Below, piece after piece: positions 25,462 through 34,287 of a stretch of 64,000 bases of DNA; position 1 is the stretch's first letter; every line of letters begins with the position of its first letter. The stretch spans positions 62,001 to 126,000 of the forward strand of contig JAJECN010000010.1 in the NCBI GenBank assembly GCA_022821965.1. Direction: 5' to 3'. Both the position numbers and the translations under genes were made by a program. This DNA is from Candidatus Poribacteria bacterium (lineage in GTDB: Bacteria > Poribacteria > WGA-4E > WGA-3G). The notes beneath the pieces are model-generated. The model searched no databases and had not been told where the DNA came from. It saw only the letters and a program-made list of their open reading frames with translations.

Positions 25462-26088
25462 TTAGTTATCCCTCTGAGATAGTGCTGGGAAGATAAATTT
25501 TTCAAGAAAAGATTTTCTGGCATAAAAAGCTCTCGAAGTACTTCCATGCCCCGTACCTTTTGTTCTGGGTTGAATGTATACACCCATTTTGCCGGTAAGA
25601 GCAGAAAACCCTTGTGTACAAATTGTTTCTCTGACTAAGTCATAATCCGCTTTCACCTGATTGTAGACTACTGGATCATCTAAATCAAAAGTTGTTACAC
25701 AATATAAAATTGATCTTTCCTCTCGTTGACTTTCCCAAATTCTCGCAGCTACAACCATTTTTCTCAATTTGGTTAGCAGATGACTATCCTCAAAATCAGT
25801 TCGTTCGACGTTATAGGGATCGATCATTGTTACTGCCATTGTCTCTTTAATTCTCAACTCTCCATTCTGTAGATATTTTAAGGGAACTGTTTTTAGTTCC
25901 CACGACCCAAAGTTAGGTGCTTGAGCCGAATTAATAGGCAAATCTAAATGCCTTTCAAGGACATGTCCCGCCCAACCTTTATTTTTCTTTTCACCCTTAA
26001 ATACAGTGACTTCATATTCACTGGCTAACTCTCGAAGGTCCTGACCAGCAATCGTTGATAATTCTTCAACTGCTTTTTGTCTTTCCAT
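25462..26088 (-). CDS. MutH/MvaI-like restriction endonuclease, copy 2
   Basis: This is a 208-residue paralogue of the flanking nucleases. GWAGHVLERHLD (E45) is followed by PNFGSWELK, with N59 where copy 1 has Asp, then E64 and K66. The C-terminal YIQPRTKGTGHGSTSRAFYA is retained. The GGAGAAAGCTATG start region and the preceding AATTGGTAATAG mirror the end of the methyltransferase gene and the start of copy 3, so this copy was duplicated together with methyltransferase sequence. Whether the Asn variant still cuts is uncertain, because the true first acidic ligand in this family may lie elsewhere. Confidence 0.72.
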   Translation of the reverse strand: MERQKAVEELSTIAGQDLRELASEYEVTVFKGEKKNKGWAGHVLERHLDLPINSAQAPNFGSWELKTVPLKYLQNGELRIKETMAVTMIDPYNVERTDFEDSHLLTKLRKMVVAARIWESQREERSILYCVTTFDLDDPVVYNQVKADYDLVRETICTQGFSALTGKMGVYIQPRTKGTGHGSTSRAFYARKSFLEKFIFPALSQRDN

Positions 26089-26101
26089 AGCTTTCTCCTA
26101 T

Positions 26102-26415
26102 TACCAATTATTGTTAGAGCCATCTTCAAATAATCTATGAGGCAATTCATTAAGCCTGTTTTGATCAATTCCGATTGCGTTGATCGGCTGCAGCTGCTGT
26201 AGTTCTCATCTCAGAGAATGGATCAAAAATGAGATCGCCTTCATTAGTACCAACTAAAATAAGCCGATTAACGACCGCTACAAGCTTTTGTGATGGATGT
26301 TTCCAATACTTCCGCTTTGAGGCTTGGTTATCAAAATTTCCCACATGGTTCGCATCTGCTTGTTATTGCCCATCGCTTTCATCTTTTCATAACTGAACGC
26401 CCAATTTACGCGAAT
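26102..26415 (-). pseudogene. Decayed 3' part of a duplicated DNA methyltransferase gene
   Basis: The minus strand translates in pieces to KMKAMGNNKQMRTMWEI, then HPSQKLVAVVNRLILVGTNE and LIFDPFSEMRTTAAAA, ending LFEDGSNNNW. These match the C-terminal third of the intact methyltransferase at 27,159. Frameshifts and stops break the frame, motif I DPFSGTGTT has become DPFSEMRTT, and a segment before the C-terminus is lost. It lies exactly upstream of nuclease copy 2, as the intact gene lies upstream of copy 3. The 26,416-26,519 stretch shows nothing recognisable. Confidence 0.85.
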
Positions 26416-26519
26416 AACCTTGGATTTCAACCAAAGAGAACAGGGCCAAACTGAAAATCTCCAGACATTCTTTCATCACACGTGTCACATCCGAGTGAAG
26501 TCGTGCGCCCAATCTCCTA

Positions 26520-27146
26520 TTACTCTTGAGATAACAAGGGTAAGACGAACTTTTTAAGGAAAGATATCTTTGCATAAAAGGCTCTTGAGGTGCTTCCATG
26601 TCCAGGTCCCTTCGTTTTAGGCTGGATATATTTGCCCATTCCGCTATTAAGAGTAGAAAATCCTTGAGAGCGAATTGTTTCTTTAACCGAATTATAATCG
26701 TCTTTTATCTGATTATAGACCTCAAGATCATCTAATAAATCAAAAGTCGTAACACCATAAAAAATTGATTTTTCCTCCTGTTTACTCTCCCAAATTCTTG
26801 CCCCTATGACAACATGCTTTAATTTGGTAAGTAAATGACTGTTTTCAAAATCGGTCTGCCTAACATTATTAGGATTAAGCTGCGTTACTTGCATTGGCTC
26901 TTTAACTGTCAGTTCTCTGCTTTTCAGGGGTCGTAGAGAAATCAGTTTTAATTCCCATGATCCAGCATTAGGTTCTTGAGAGGAACTGATAGGTAAGCCG
27001 AGATATCTTTCAATTACATGACCTGCCCAACCTTTATTTTTTCCTCCGCCCTTTTTAAATACAGTGACTTTATACTCATCAGCAAGTTCTCGGAGGTCCT
27101 GACCAATAAGGCCTGACAATCTCTGAATTGCTTCATGTCTTTCCAT
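26520..27146 (-). CDS. MutH/MvaI-like restriction endonuclease, copy 3 (adjacent to methyltransferase)
   Basis: This 208-residue nuclease starts 12 bp after the methyltransferase stop, with GGGGGA as Shine-Dalgarno, so it is in the original operon position. GWAGHVIERYLG precedes PNAGSWELK, with N60 where copy 1 has Asp, then E65 and K67. The C-terminal YIQPKTKGPGHGSTSRAFYA is intact. It is clearly closer to copy 2 than to copy 1. It would cut unmethylated invading DNA if active. A nicking or regulatory role is an alternative if the Asn impairs catalysis. Confidence 0.75.
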   Translation of the reverse strand: MERHEAIQRLSGLIGQDLRELADEYKVTVFKKGGGKNKGWAGHVIERYLGLPISSSQEPNAGSWELKLISLRPLKSRELTVKEPMQVTQLNPNNVRQTDFENSHLLTKLKHVVIGARIWESKQEEKSIFYGVTTFDLLDDLEVYNQIKDDYNSVKETIRSQGFSTLNSGMGKYIQPKTKGPGHGSTSRAFYAKISFLKKFVLPLLSQE

Positions 27147-27158
27147 AACTTCCCCCTA

Positions 27159-28334
27159 TTACCAATCGTTATTTGAACCATCCTCAAATAATTCACCGAA
27201 CAACTCATCAACCCTTTTTTGAGCAATTTGATTATACGCTTCTTCCTTCTCAATCATTATCCATCTCCGGTTGTTTTGTTTGGCAACAACTGCTGTTGTT
27301 CCAGTTCCAGAAAATGGATCAAGAATGAGATCATCTTCATTAGTTCCAGCCAAAATAAGCCGATTGACGACCGCTGAAGGCTTTTGTGATGGGTGTTTCC
27401 CATGCTTTCGCTCTGACGGTTTGGTAAGCGGAATTTCCCACATGTTCCGCATTTGCTTGTTATTGTTCATCGCCTTCATTGTTCCATAATTGAAAGTCCA
27501 ATTTTTAGCTTTCTTACTTTCATTATTGACCGCCCAAATGATAAACTCAGTAGACTCAGTAAACATTCGGCAGGTAATATTAGGCTGGGCGTTAGGTTTA
27601 TACCAAACAATTTGGCTTATAATCCGTCGGTTGAACAAACTTTGAAGAATAAAACCGATTGTAAAGATGCAATGAAAAGACCCAAAAATGAATAAATTGC
27701 CGTTTGTCTTCAGCACCCTCAACACTTCAGTAATCCAATCAACAGTGAACTGGAAATAATCATCCTGGGCAAAAATATCCCATTGTTCCTGCATCGTGAC
27801 GTGAGAACTAAATGCCCAACCTAAACCTTTCTTTCTCGACATATTAAACGGTGGATCGGTGATACAACAATCAAAAATTCCATCAGGAAAAGATTGCATA
27901 ACATTTATGCAGTCCCCTGACACAATTTGATTGACAGGAAGTTTCTCGGTTCCGCCCAAAAGAGTTGGTGAACATCCAATAACTTCAGAAGATGGATCGC
28001 GTATTTCACCCCCTACTATTTCCGGGGATACCTGTGTGTTTTTTAGTGGGTGGATTCCAGTTAAAAGATATTCAATCAACTGGGTCTTCTTCAACGATGA
28101 ATATCCTTTTAACCCACGTCCCTTGAGTTCTTCTCTTAACTCCTTTACGCGCATTTGGTGGTGATTTACCTGTTTAATAGGGTTCTTTAATGGATGAATT
28201 CCAGCTGAAAGATATTCAATCATCTGTGCTTTTTTTAGTGACGAGTATCCCTTCAGTCCACGTTTTTTAAGTTCTTCTCTTAGCTCTTTGTTTAGCATTT
28301 GGTGGTAGTTCATAATTTGAGAGTGTTCCTTCAT
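27159..28334 (-). CDS. Beta-class DNA methyltransferase (N6-adenine or N4-cytosine) with two SAP-like motifs
   Basis: This enzyme would methylate the recognition site of the adjacent nucleases. Motif IV DCCITDPPFNMS precedes motif I LILDPFSGTGTT, the beta-class order; DPPF indicates amino-methylation of A or C. The N-terminus has two copies, 43 residues apart, of an ELREELKxRGLKGYSSLKK unit ending in IEYL, which resembles a DNA-binding SAP motif. The chosen ATG at 28332-28334 gives 391 residues; a TTG four codons upstream and an ATG seven codons downstream are possible. Two GATC-containing 11-mers lie just upstream. A second, decayed copy of its 3' end lies at 26.1 kb. Confidence 0.88.
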   Translation of the reverse strand: MKEHSQIMNYHQMLNKELREELKKRGLKGYSSLKKAQMIEYLSAGIHPLKNPIKQVNHHQMRVKELREELKGRGLKGYSSLKKTQLIEYLLTGIHPLKNTQVSPEIVGGEIRDPSSEVIGCSPTLLGGTEKLPVNQIVSGDCINVMQSFPDGIFDCCITDPPFNMSRKKGLGWAFSSHVTMQEQWDIFAQDDYFQFTVDWITEVLRVLKTNGNLFIFGSFHCIFTIGFILQSLFNRRIISQIVWYKPNAQPNITCRMFTESTEFIIWAVNNESKKAKNWTFNYGTMKAMNNNKQMRNMWEIPLTKPSERKHGKHPSQKPSAVVNRLILAGTNEDDLILDPFSGTGTTAVVAKQNNRRWIMIEKEEAYNQIAQKRVDELFGELFEDGSNNDW

Positions 28335-28341
28335 AATTTTT

Positions 28342-28363
28342 GTCAAGATCTCGTCTAGATCTC
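28342..28363 (-). promoter_or_regulatory. Tandem 11-mers GTCAAGATCTC / GTCTAGATCTC before the methyltransferase gene
   Basis: Two 11-bp units, identical at 10 of 11 positions and each holding a GATC, abut directly 8 bp upstream of the methyltransferase ATG. The position suits an operator or a methylation-sensitive control site; this is inference. Confidence 0.45.
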
Positions 28364-28400
28364 AGTCGAAAAAGTGGTTAAGCCTATTTCAGACTTCACT

Positions 28401-28409
28401 AGTATATCA
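28401..28409 (-). promoter_or_regulatory. Possible extended -10 promoter of the restriction-modification cassette
   Basis: On the minus strand, GTGATATACT contains TATACT preceded by TG one base earlier, about 65 bp upstream of the methyltransferase start. No good -35 is seen. Confidence 0.35.
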
Positions 28410-28431
28410 CGAATTGTAGATTTCATTATAG

Positions 28432-30084
28432 TTAATGATTGAGCGAAAATTCGGCTGAATTGAGCAAGACCCAATAGAGGTCTTCATAAGCCAAGTCTTT
28501 GTTACGATAGAGACTGCGCTCCATATAGCGTTTGAAATAGGTTTTTTCTTTAGTCGTTGGCAATCGAGAGAGGACATTGAGATAGATATACTCCAATCGG
28601 TCTGCGGGTTCGCGCCATTTTACCAGTACGTAATTTATGAAGCTGCCGTGTTCTTCATGACTCGCACTGTCATTTACCATATCCCCATTAATCATCATGA
28701 GTGCCTGTGGCACGGTGCCGTTGAAGGCTTCAATTTCCTCCATCTCGCCGTTATCAAGCAGAAAGAGAAATTTTTGGAGATGTTCACGTTTCTTTTCTTC
28801 AAGCGAGCGTAGCATTCCCCTGCGGTCTTCGCCCCCTTGCTTTTTGATACCTTCCATTTTAACCTGTTGTAGCCTTTCAAAACCGGTGGCTTGCAGTAGA
28901 GAATAGAAAAACTGTTCAGCAGTTAGCGGTTTGACGTAGGCATGTGAGTAATAGAATTCGTCATCCTCGTTACTTTTATTCGTTTGCGATGTACGTTGAT
29001 ACGTCTCTGAATTCAGGATTGTCCGCATTAAGTGTTGTAAATCGTAGTCGTGAATCACGAAATCATTTGCGAGCCACTTCAAAAGTTCAGGGTTCGTAGC
29101 TTGGTTTTCTTCTCCGAACCCATCAACGGGTTCGACAAAGGCACGTCCCAGAAAGCGTTTCCAAATCCGATTCACGAGTGCCTGACTAAAATACGGATTT
29201 GATTTATCGGTCATCCATTGTGCGAGTGCTTCGCGTTTTTTAAGGCGTGAACCTTTGTATTCCGTTCCATCCAAAAAGTGTGGGCGGACATGCTTCTCAA
29301 GGTCTCTCACCCAAATCGAATCTTCCGGTTTGTTGGTAAGCAGAAAATTGTCGATCCTCCTCTCATTACCAACCATATCCATACCTTCAATAAACCCTTT
29401 CTGCTCACTCTCAATACCAGTAAAGAAGGCAGCAATGCCGTAGAAATCCTCTTGGCTCCATACTTCTGTTTTATGATCATGGCATTCTGTACACTGCATA
29501 GGGAGTCCTAAAAAGAGTCGGGAGGCATGCGAAGTCAGAAAGACAGGCGAACGCTCGTAACGCAAAATATAGTTTCCCGCGCCGTTGTCTCGTAATTCCC
29601 CATCTGCGGCGATGAGTTCCTGAACAAACTGGTTGTACGGCATATTTTTTCCCAAGGCATCCCGGACCCAAAGTCTTAAGCCGAGGTACTGGCTGTCGGT
29701 ATCGCGCCGCCTACCGATTAACCAATTCACCCACAACCCGGTCCAATAATCAAGGTAGTCTTCACTGTCAAACAGTGCCTCAATCTTTTTCTGACGTTTG
29801 GTTGATGAACCGTCCTTAAGAAAATCCAAGACCTCTTCGGGGGTTGGAATTCTGCCAGTCATATCAAGATGGACGCGACGCAAAAACTCTGTATCCTCGG
29901 ACATCTTTGAGGGTTGAATCCCTTCCCTTTTAAGCACGGCATTGATATGTCGGTCCAGGTGCTTCGTGCTCGACGAAACCTGTCGTGTCGGTGCGACCGT
30001 AGTTTTGGTGCAACCCAACGTCAAGAGGGGAAAAATAAGGAGGATAAGCAGGTAAAAAATGGGCGTTCCAAAAGAGGTTTTCAC
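28432..30084 (-). CDS. DUF1549/DUF1553 (Planctomycete cytochrome-type) lipoprotein
   Basis: This 550-residue protein starts with GTG and has a lipoprotein signal (LTLGC). DUF1549 covers about residues 40-240 (FLRRVHLDMTGRIPTPEEV, LGLPMQCTECHDHKTEVWSQ). DUF1553 covers about 290-545 (LAQWMTDKSNPYFSQALVNR, NRIWKRFLGRAFVEPVDGFG). The CTECHDH motif is the family's cytochrome-like CxxCH, which suggests haem binding. Members often pair with a DUF1501 protein in Planctomycetes, but that partner is absent here. It probably works in the periplasm in oxidative catabolism; the substrate is unknown. Confidence 0.88.
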   Translation of the reverse strand: MKTSFGTPIFYLLILLIFPLLTLGCTKTTVAPTRQVSSSTKHLDRHINAVLKREGIQPSKMSEDTEFLRRVHLDMTGRIPTPEEVLDFLKDGSSTKRQKKIEALFDSEDYLDYWTGLWVNWLIGRRRDTDSQYLGLRLWVRDALGKNMPYNQFVQELIAADGELRDNGAGNYILRYERSPVFLTSHASRLFLGLPMQCTECHDHKTEVWSQEDFYGIAAFFTGIESEQKGFIEGMDMVGNERRIDNFLLTNKPEDSIWVRDLEKHVRPHFLDGTEYKGSRLKKREALAQWMTDKSNPYFSQALVNRIWKRFLGRAFVEPVDGFGEENQATNPELLKWLANDFVIHDYDLQHLMRTILNSETYQRTSQTNKSNEDDEFYYSHAYVKPLTAEQFFYSLLQATGFERLQQVKMEGIKKQGGEDRRGMLRSLEEKKREHLQKFLFLLDNGEMEEIEAFNGTVPQALMMINGDMVNDSASHEEHGSFINYVLVKWREPADRLEYIYLNVLSRLPTTKEKTYFKRYMERSLYRNKDLAYEDLYWVLLNSAEFSLNH

Positions 30085-30257
30085 AACAAAGAATCTCTCG
30101 GCTTAGCGTTTAATTAGGTTGGACCAGTATTCAGATAAAGTACAACGCCTAAGTAGTTTAATTTTAACCCAATCATTCACAAGACATCAAGGAAAATTGC
30201 CAAAGCTACGAAGGCACGAGTCGGAGATTGCACAAAAGAATGGTCAAAAAATGGATA

Positions 30258-31310
30258 CTAAGTCCATCGAACGCCTGTCGGAATGATACCAACATCTTCG
30301 CCGCGACGCATCGCTTCAGCAGCATCAAGGATACTCGCCAAGTCGTGTTGTGGTTCATAGTCCAACAGCGTTTTGATTTTGCTTAAATCAAATTCAAAAT
30401 GGAGAGGTTGCGGGAGTTTCACATCAACAAAATCCTTATGGTAACGTTCAGATAGGTATGGAGCGACCTCTTCATGTTTGAAGACACCGTTTCCACCGAG
30501 TGTGAATTCTTCGCCGACTGCGGCATCTTTTTCGATCCCTAAAACCAACCCCTGCACAATATCCCGGACATCGGTGAAGTGCTCTTTATAGGGTTGTCCA
30601 TTAGGATTGCGTTTGAGTATGAACTTTTCTTGCCCATCCCAGAGGCGTTTGACGGTCTCTGCGGTCTCTAACTCAGTAGAATCGTCACCTTTATAATTCT
30701 TATATCGGTTATAGATAGGACTAAAGACAAACTGTTTTGGCAAATCGTCTTCGTTGAGAAATTCGCTCGGTTCAATGACAGTTGTGAATCGGAAGACTGT
30801 GGAGGGCACACCGTATTGGTGATGATATGTCATACACAACTCCTCGCCAATCCATTTGGTAAGGAAATAGGGCATGTGATGGTATTTAGCGACCATGTCC
30901 TCGGTAATCAGTTTATCGAAAAACCGACCTTTTTCAGTGAGTTCCCAATAAATCGCCTCGGTACAGGCGTAGACAAGACGATGGATATTCGGATTGAACT
31001 CGCGGATACACTCTAAAATATTGAGTGTTCCCATGCCGTTGATTGCCAAGTACTCGCGGTTATTAAAGGGACCCCCGAAGGCAGCAGCGATATGATAGAT
31101 GGCATCTACCCCATCAACGGCTTTCTTGACATCCTCGTATTCGCGCAAGTCACCGAAGACAGTCTCTACACGCTCAGCACCATCCCATCTGCCGACACGA
31201 TTGACATCACCGGGATAGACGAAACTGCAGATATCGTGTCCTTTTTCCAACAATTTTTTGACAAGATTGGACCCAATACGACCTGTGCCACCTGTAACTA
31301 ATATTTTCAT
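30258..31310 (-). CDS. NAD-dependent epimerase/dehydratase (extended SDR)
   Basis: This 350-residue Rossmann protein has the cofactor motif GGTGRIGSNL at residues 7-16 and the catalytic YFLTK (Tyr-x3-Lys) near residue 155. IYHIAAAFGGPF marks the usual SDR strand. Such enzymes act on nucleotide sugars or related substrates. The neighbourhood of a gamma-glutamyltransferase, a Gfo/Idh/MocA dehydrogenase and DUF6807 points to catabolism of sugar-like compounds, an inference only. Confidence 0.85.
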   Translation of the reverse strand: MKILVTGGTGRIGSNLVKKLLEKGHDICSFVYPGDVNRVGRWDGAERVETVFGDLREYEDVKKAVDGVDAIYHIAAAFGGPFNNREYLAINGMGTLNILECIREFNPNIHRLVYACTEAIYWELTEKGRFFDKLITEDMVAKYHHMPYFLTKWIGEELCMTYHHQYGVPSTVFRFTTVIEPSEFLNEDDLPKQFVFSPIYNRYKNYKGDDSTELETAETVKRLWDGQEKFILKRNPNGQPYKEHFTDVRDIVQGLVLGIEKDAAVGEEFTLGGNGVFKHEEVAPYLSERYHKDFVDVKLPQPLHFEFDLSKIKTLLDYEPQHDLASILDAAEAMRRGEDVGIIPTGVRWT

Positions 31311-31349
31311 TTGTTGCTCTACTTTCGCTATGAAGTCTCCAAGAATAGG

Positions 31350-32978
31350 CTAAAAAGTAACGGCATATCCATCGGTTCTCGGATCAGAACCTCCGATGAG
31401 CGCGCCAGATTCAGGATGAACCATAATTGCCTGAGCACTCCCGGGTCCACCCCAATCCCCAACGAGTTGAAGTTCATGTCCTTTTGCCGCTAACCCCTCC
31501 TGTGTATCGGAAGCGAACCGGGTTTCTAACTGAAGGTCATTGGAACAAGTGTGTGGGATGGTGGATTCCATCGGGTTCTGTAAACTGCGCCACCGTGGCG
31601 CGGAGACCGCTTCCTGTGGCATCATTCCGAAGTCAACAATATGCGTAACGAGCTGCAGATTTGTCTGAACCTGTGTATCTGCACCGGGTGTGCCGCATGC
31701 TAAGAAGGGTTGACCGTCTTTTGTAACGATGACGGGGTTCATGGTGTGACGGACGCGCTTGCCCGGCATCAAACAGTTCGGATGTTCCTCTTCCAGATGC
31801 CAATAGGTCATACGATTGTTCAAAAGGACACCTGTGTCGCCTGCGACTAAGCTGGAACCGAATCCTGATTGGATACTCTGCAATACACAAACAAGGTTTC
31901 CGGCGCGATCCGCTGTGCAGAAACAGGTTGTATCCTCGTGCGCCTCTGGACCGCCAGCAGGAACATCATAGGCTGCTTTACCTAAGTCAATCCGTTCGGC
32001 TTGTTCAGCGGCGTAGGATTTGGATAACATCCCTTCTATCGGAACATCTACCCACTCTGGATCTGCCATATATTTTTCTCGATCGGCGAACGCAAGCTTT
32101 TTTGCCTCAACCATCAGATGAACGCTTTCGGCGGTATTGCATCCCAAACTTTGCAAATCAAATAACTCAACCATGTTCAATTCTTGAAGCAGAATATGTC
32201 CGCTTGAATTGGGAGGCATCTCATAGACTTCGTAACCGCGGTAGTTGACATGTATAGGTTCAGCCCAGTGTGCATGGTAATCAGCGAGGTCTTCGGCGGT
32301 CAAGAGTCCATCGTGAGCGCGGCTGAATTCGCCAATAGTTTTAGCAATTTCGCCTTTATAGAATACATCTCTGCCATGTTTTGCTACTTTTCGGAGTGTG
32401 GTACCGAGATTAGGGTTGGCGATAAATTGACCGGCGGGGATCGGTTCACCATCGTTTGTGAAAATAGCACGACTGTCTGGTTCAGCGGCGAAACGTTCGT
32501 TTTCACCTCTAAGTCCACCAGCAAGTCTATGACTGACGGGAAAACCGTCTTCGCAGAGCGAAATTGCTGGCGCGAAAACATCTTCTAATTTGAGTGCACC
32601 GTAGCGTTCATGCGCGAGGAGCCATGCGTCAACAATCCCTGGCACCGAAACACTCCGTATGCCTTTCATTGGGATTCCACCATCCTTGAGATAGGTTTCC
32701 CGTGTCGCAGCACGCGGGGCGGGTCCAGTTCCATTCACCGCTTCGACCTTCCCGGTTTCCGCCCAATAGATGAGGATAAACCCATCGCCGCCGAGTCCAG
32801 AGCCAGCAGGTTCAACCATACCGAGTGCGACCGCTGTTGCGATGGCTGCATCAACGGCGTTGCCACCCGCCATCATCGTCTGAATGCCTGCTTGTGAGGC
32901 GAGTACGTGTCCAGAAGTAACCATTCCGTTCCGACCCATCACAGATGGTCGAAACGCTGAGCCGTGTGGAGATTGCAT
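31350..32978 (-). CDS. ggt: Gamma-glutamyltransferase family protein
   Basis: This Ntn-hydrolase cleaves gamma-glutamyl bonds, as in glutathione. The ATG at 32976-32978 has GGAGG upstream and gives 542 residues; an upstream 19-residue extension is unsupported. The autoprocessing site has the nucleophilic Thr in HEDTTCFCTADRAGN near residue 355. GGNAVDAAIATAVALGMVEP and SGLGGDGFILIYW near the start are diagnostic. No signal peptide is visible, unlike periplasmic E. coli GGT, so it may be cytoplasmic or belong to the acylase-like branch. Confidence 0.9.
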   Translation of the reverse strand: MQSPHGSAFRPSVMGRNGMVTSGHVLASQAGIQTMMAGGNAVDAAIATAVALGMVEPAGSGLGGDGFILIYWAETGKVEAVNGTGPAPRAATRETYLKDGGIPMKGIRSVSVPGIVDAWLLAHERYGALKLEDVFAPAISLCEDGFPVSHRLAGGLRGENERFAAEPDSRAIFTNDGEPIPAGQFIANPNLGTTLRKVAKHGRDVFYKGEIAKTIGEFSRAHDGLLTAEDLADYHAHWAEPIHVNYRGYEVYEMPPNSSGHILLQELNMVELFDLQSLGCNTAESVHLMVEAKKLAFADREKYMADPEWVDVPIEGMLSKSYAAEQAERIDLGKAAYDVPAGGPEAHEDTTCFCTADRAGNLVCVLQSIQSGFGSSLVAGDTGVLLNNRMTYWHLEEEHPNCLMPGKRVRHTMNPVIVTKDGQPFLACGTPGADTQVQTNLQLVTHIVDFGMMPQEAVSAPRWRSLQNPMESTIPHTCSNDLQLETRFASDTQEGLAAKGHELQLVGDWGGPGSAQAIMVHPESGALIGGSDPRTDGYAVTF

Positions 32979-33049
32979 TATGAAGCCTCCGTTTTTAAAA
33001 TGGCAGTCGGTTAAGGGGTAGTGTGGGTAAGTCAAAACCTTTCATTAGT

Positions 33050-33099
33050 AGTTTCCAATAACCAACCGCCAACCGACAACTGACAACCGATAACTAATC
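33050..33099. repeat. Microrepeat run ACAACTGACAACCGATAACT
   Basis: The intergenic stretch before the Gfo/Idh/MocA stop is made of degenerate AACCGACAACTGACAACCG units, the complement of the TTATCAGTTGTCAGT family seen elsewhere in the window. Confidence 0.6.
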
Positions 33100-34165
33100 A
33101 AGCAAGCATCTTCTTGGCGAACGCTTCAACATCAACGCGTTCATGCGTTCGTGCCGATTCATTGCATGCTTCCATAAGTATCCATGTCCCCAGGGTTGTG
33201 TCTTGCATCCAGTCCCGATCCGTGCCGTTGGCAATCGCCTGTGCAAAGGCATCGAATTGGAGTCGATCATCTTCTATGAGTCCTGCGTGTAAATCTTGGA
33301 GATTTAAATCTTCAATGGTTTTGCCGAGTCGGAAGAGTTGTAGTTGTCCTGCGTCTCGTCGGAGGTCTCCATCTTCACCGTGGAAGGTCCAACTTCCACT
33401 CCAACCGAAGGACCCGGCATGCCCTGCCCGCGTTCCTGCATAGGAGAAAGGGGCACCGTTTGCGTATTCCATGAGGGCGTTGCCCCCAGCTGTCCCCCAA
33501 GCTTCGATTTGCCCAAGCTCCGGGTCACGACGGTTGTGAATGTGCGCTGTGACATACTTCGGAAGCCCTTTCGCTGCAACAAGTTGATCGAGTTGATGGC
33601 TTGTACCAGCGTGGAAGAAAAGTCCATCCACATAAGCATCGGGCTGCCGAGAATCAGGACCCGTGTATAAATTTTGGCGAATCCAGAATCTACACTCCCC
33701 GGCTAACATTTCACCGATGCCGCCCTCTTCGCGTAGCCATTCCCGCATTTTCGCTGCGGCAGGGTTCCATCGCTTATTTTGACCTTGGACGAGCATCAAG
33801 CCAGGGTTCGCCTTGTGTGCACGAATAATATCGTGGAATTCTGCTTGTGTCGTTGCGATCGGTTTGACGCAGAGGGTATGCATGCCGAGATTTAGACTTT
33901 CGACAATTAACTTGGCGTGAACCGTTGTTGACGCATAGATAAGACACGCTTGGGCATCGTGTTTCTCTTTTGCTTCGGTTATCGTCGTGTAGATACGTTC
34001 TTCCAAGCCTTCAGGCGCACCGTTTATTGATGCTACACCTTCCCGTGCTTCTTCAAGGTTGATGTCCACACACGCGACAGGTTCTAACCCGTGCGAATTG
34101 ACCTGTGCTTGCAAACGACCGTGCGCGAAATGGGTACATCCAACATGAATAGTAGGAATTGGCAT
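33098..34165 (-). CDS. Gfo/Idh/MocA-family oxidoreductase
   Basis: This 355-residue NAD(P)-dependent dehydrogenase has an N-terminal Rossmann domain (IPTIHVGCTHFAHGRLQ, with VACVDINLEEAREG) and the conserved CVKPIATT (usual EKP-type Lys) near residue 97. The C-terminal domain has FFHAGTSHQLDQLVAA. Substrates in the family are sugars or inositols. AAAGGAG lies upstream of the ATG. Position 4 has no canonical GxGxxG (GCTHFAHG), so cofactor binding may be altered. DUF6807 precedes it in the same direction. Confidence 0.87.
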   Translation of the reverse strand: MPIPTIHVGCTHFAHGRLQAQVNSHGLEPVACVDINLEEAREGVASINGAPEGLEERIYTTITEAKEKHDAQACLIYASTTVHAKLIVESLNLGMHTLCVKPIATTQAEFHDIIRAHKANPGLMLVQGQNKRWNPAAAKMREWLREEGGIGEMLAGECRFWIRQNLYTGPDSRQPDAYVDGLFFHAGTSHQLDQLVAAKGLPKYVTAHIHNRRDPELGQIEAWGTAGGNALMEYANGAPFSYAGTRAGHAGSFGWSGSWTFHGEDGDLRRDAGQLQLFRLGKTIEDLNLQDLHAGLIEDDRLQFDAFAQAIANGTDRDWMQDTTLGTWILMEACNESARTHERVDVEAFAKKMLA

Positions 34166-34180
34166 TCGTGAAACTCCTTT

Positions 34181-34215
34181 AATGACTATCAGTTATCAGT
34201 TGTCGGCTATCAGTA
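34181..34215. repeat. Microrepeat run TATCAGTTATCAGTTGTC
   Basis: A short run of the TTATCAGTTGTCAGT family lies in the gap upstream of the Gfo/Idh/MocA gene. Nothing else is seen in this gap. Confidence 0.6.
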
Positions 34216-34287
34216 ACTCGTTTGTGTCAGTTAGGAACATTCACAACTGCCACACACTCTACTAACCACTAACGACTATTAGAAGGG

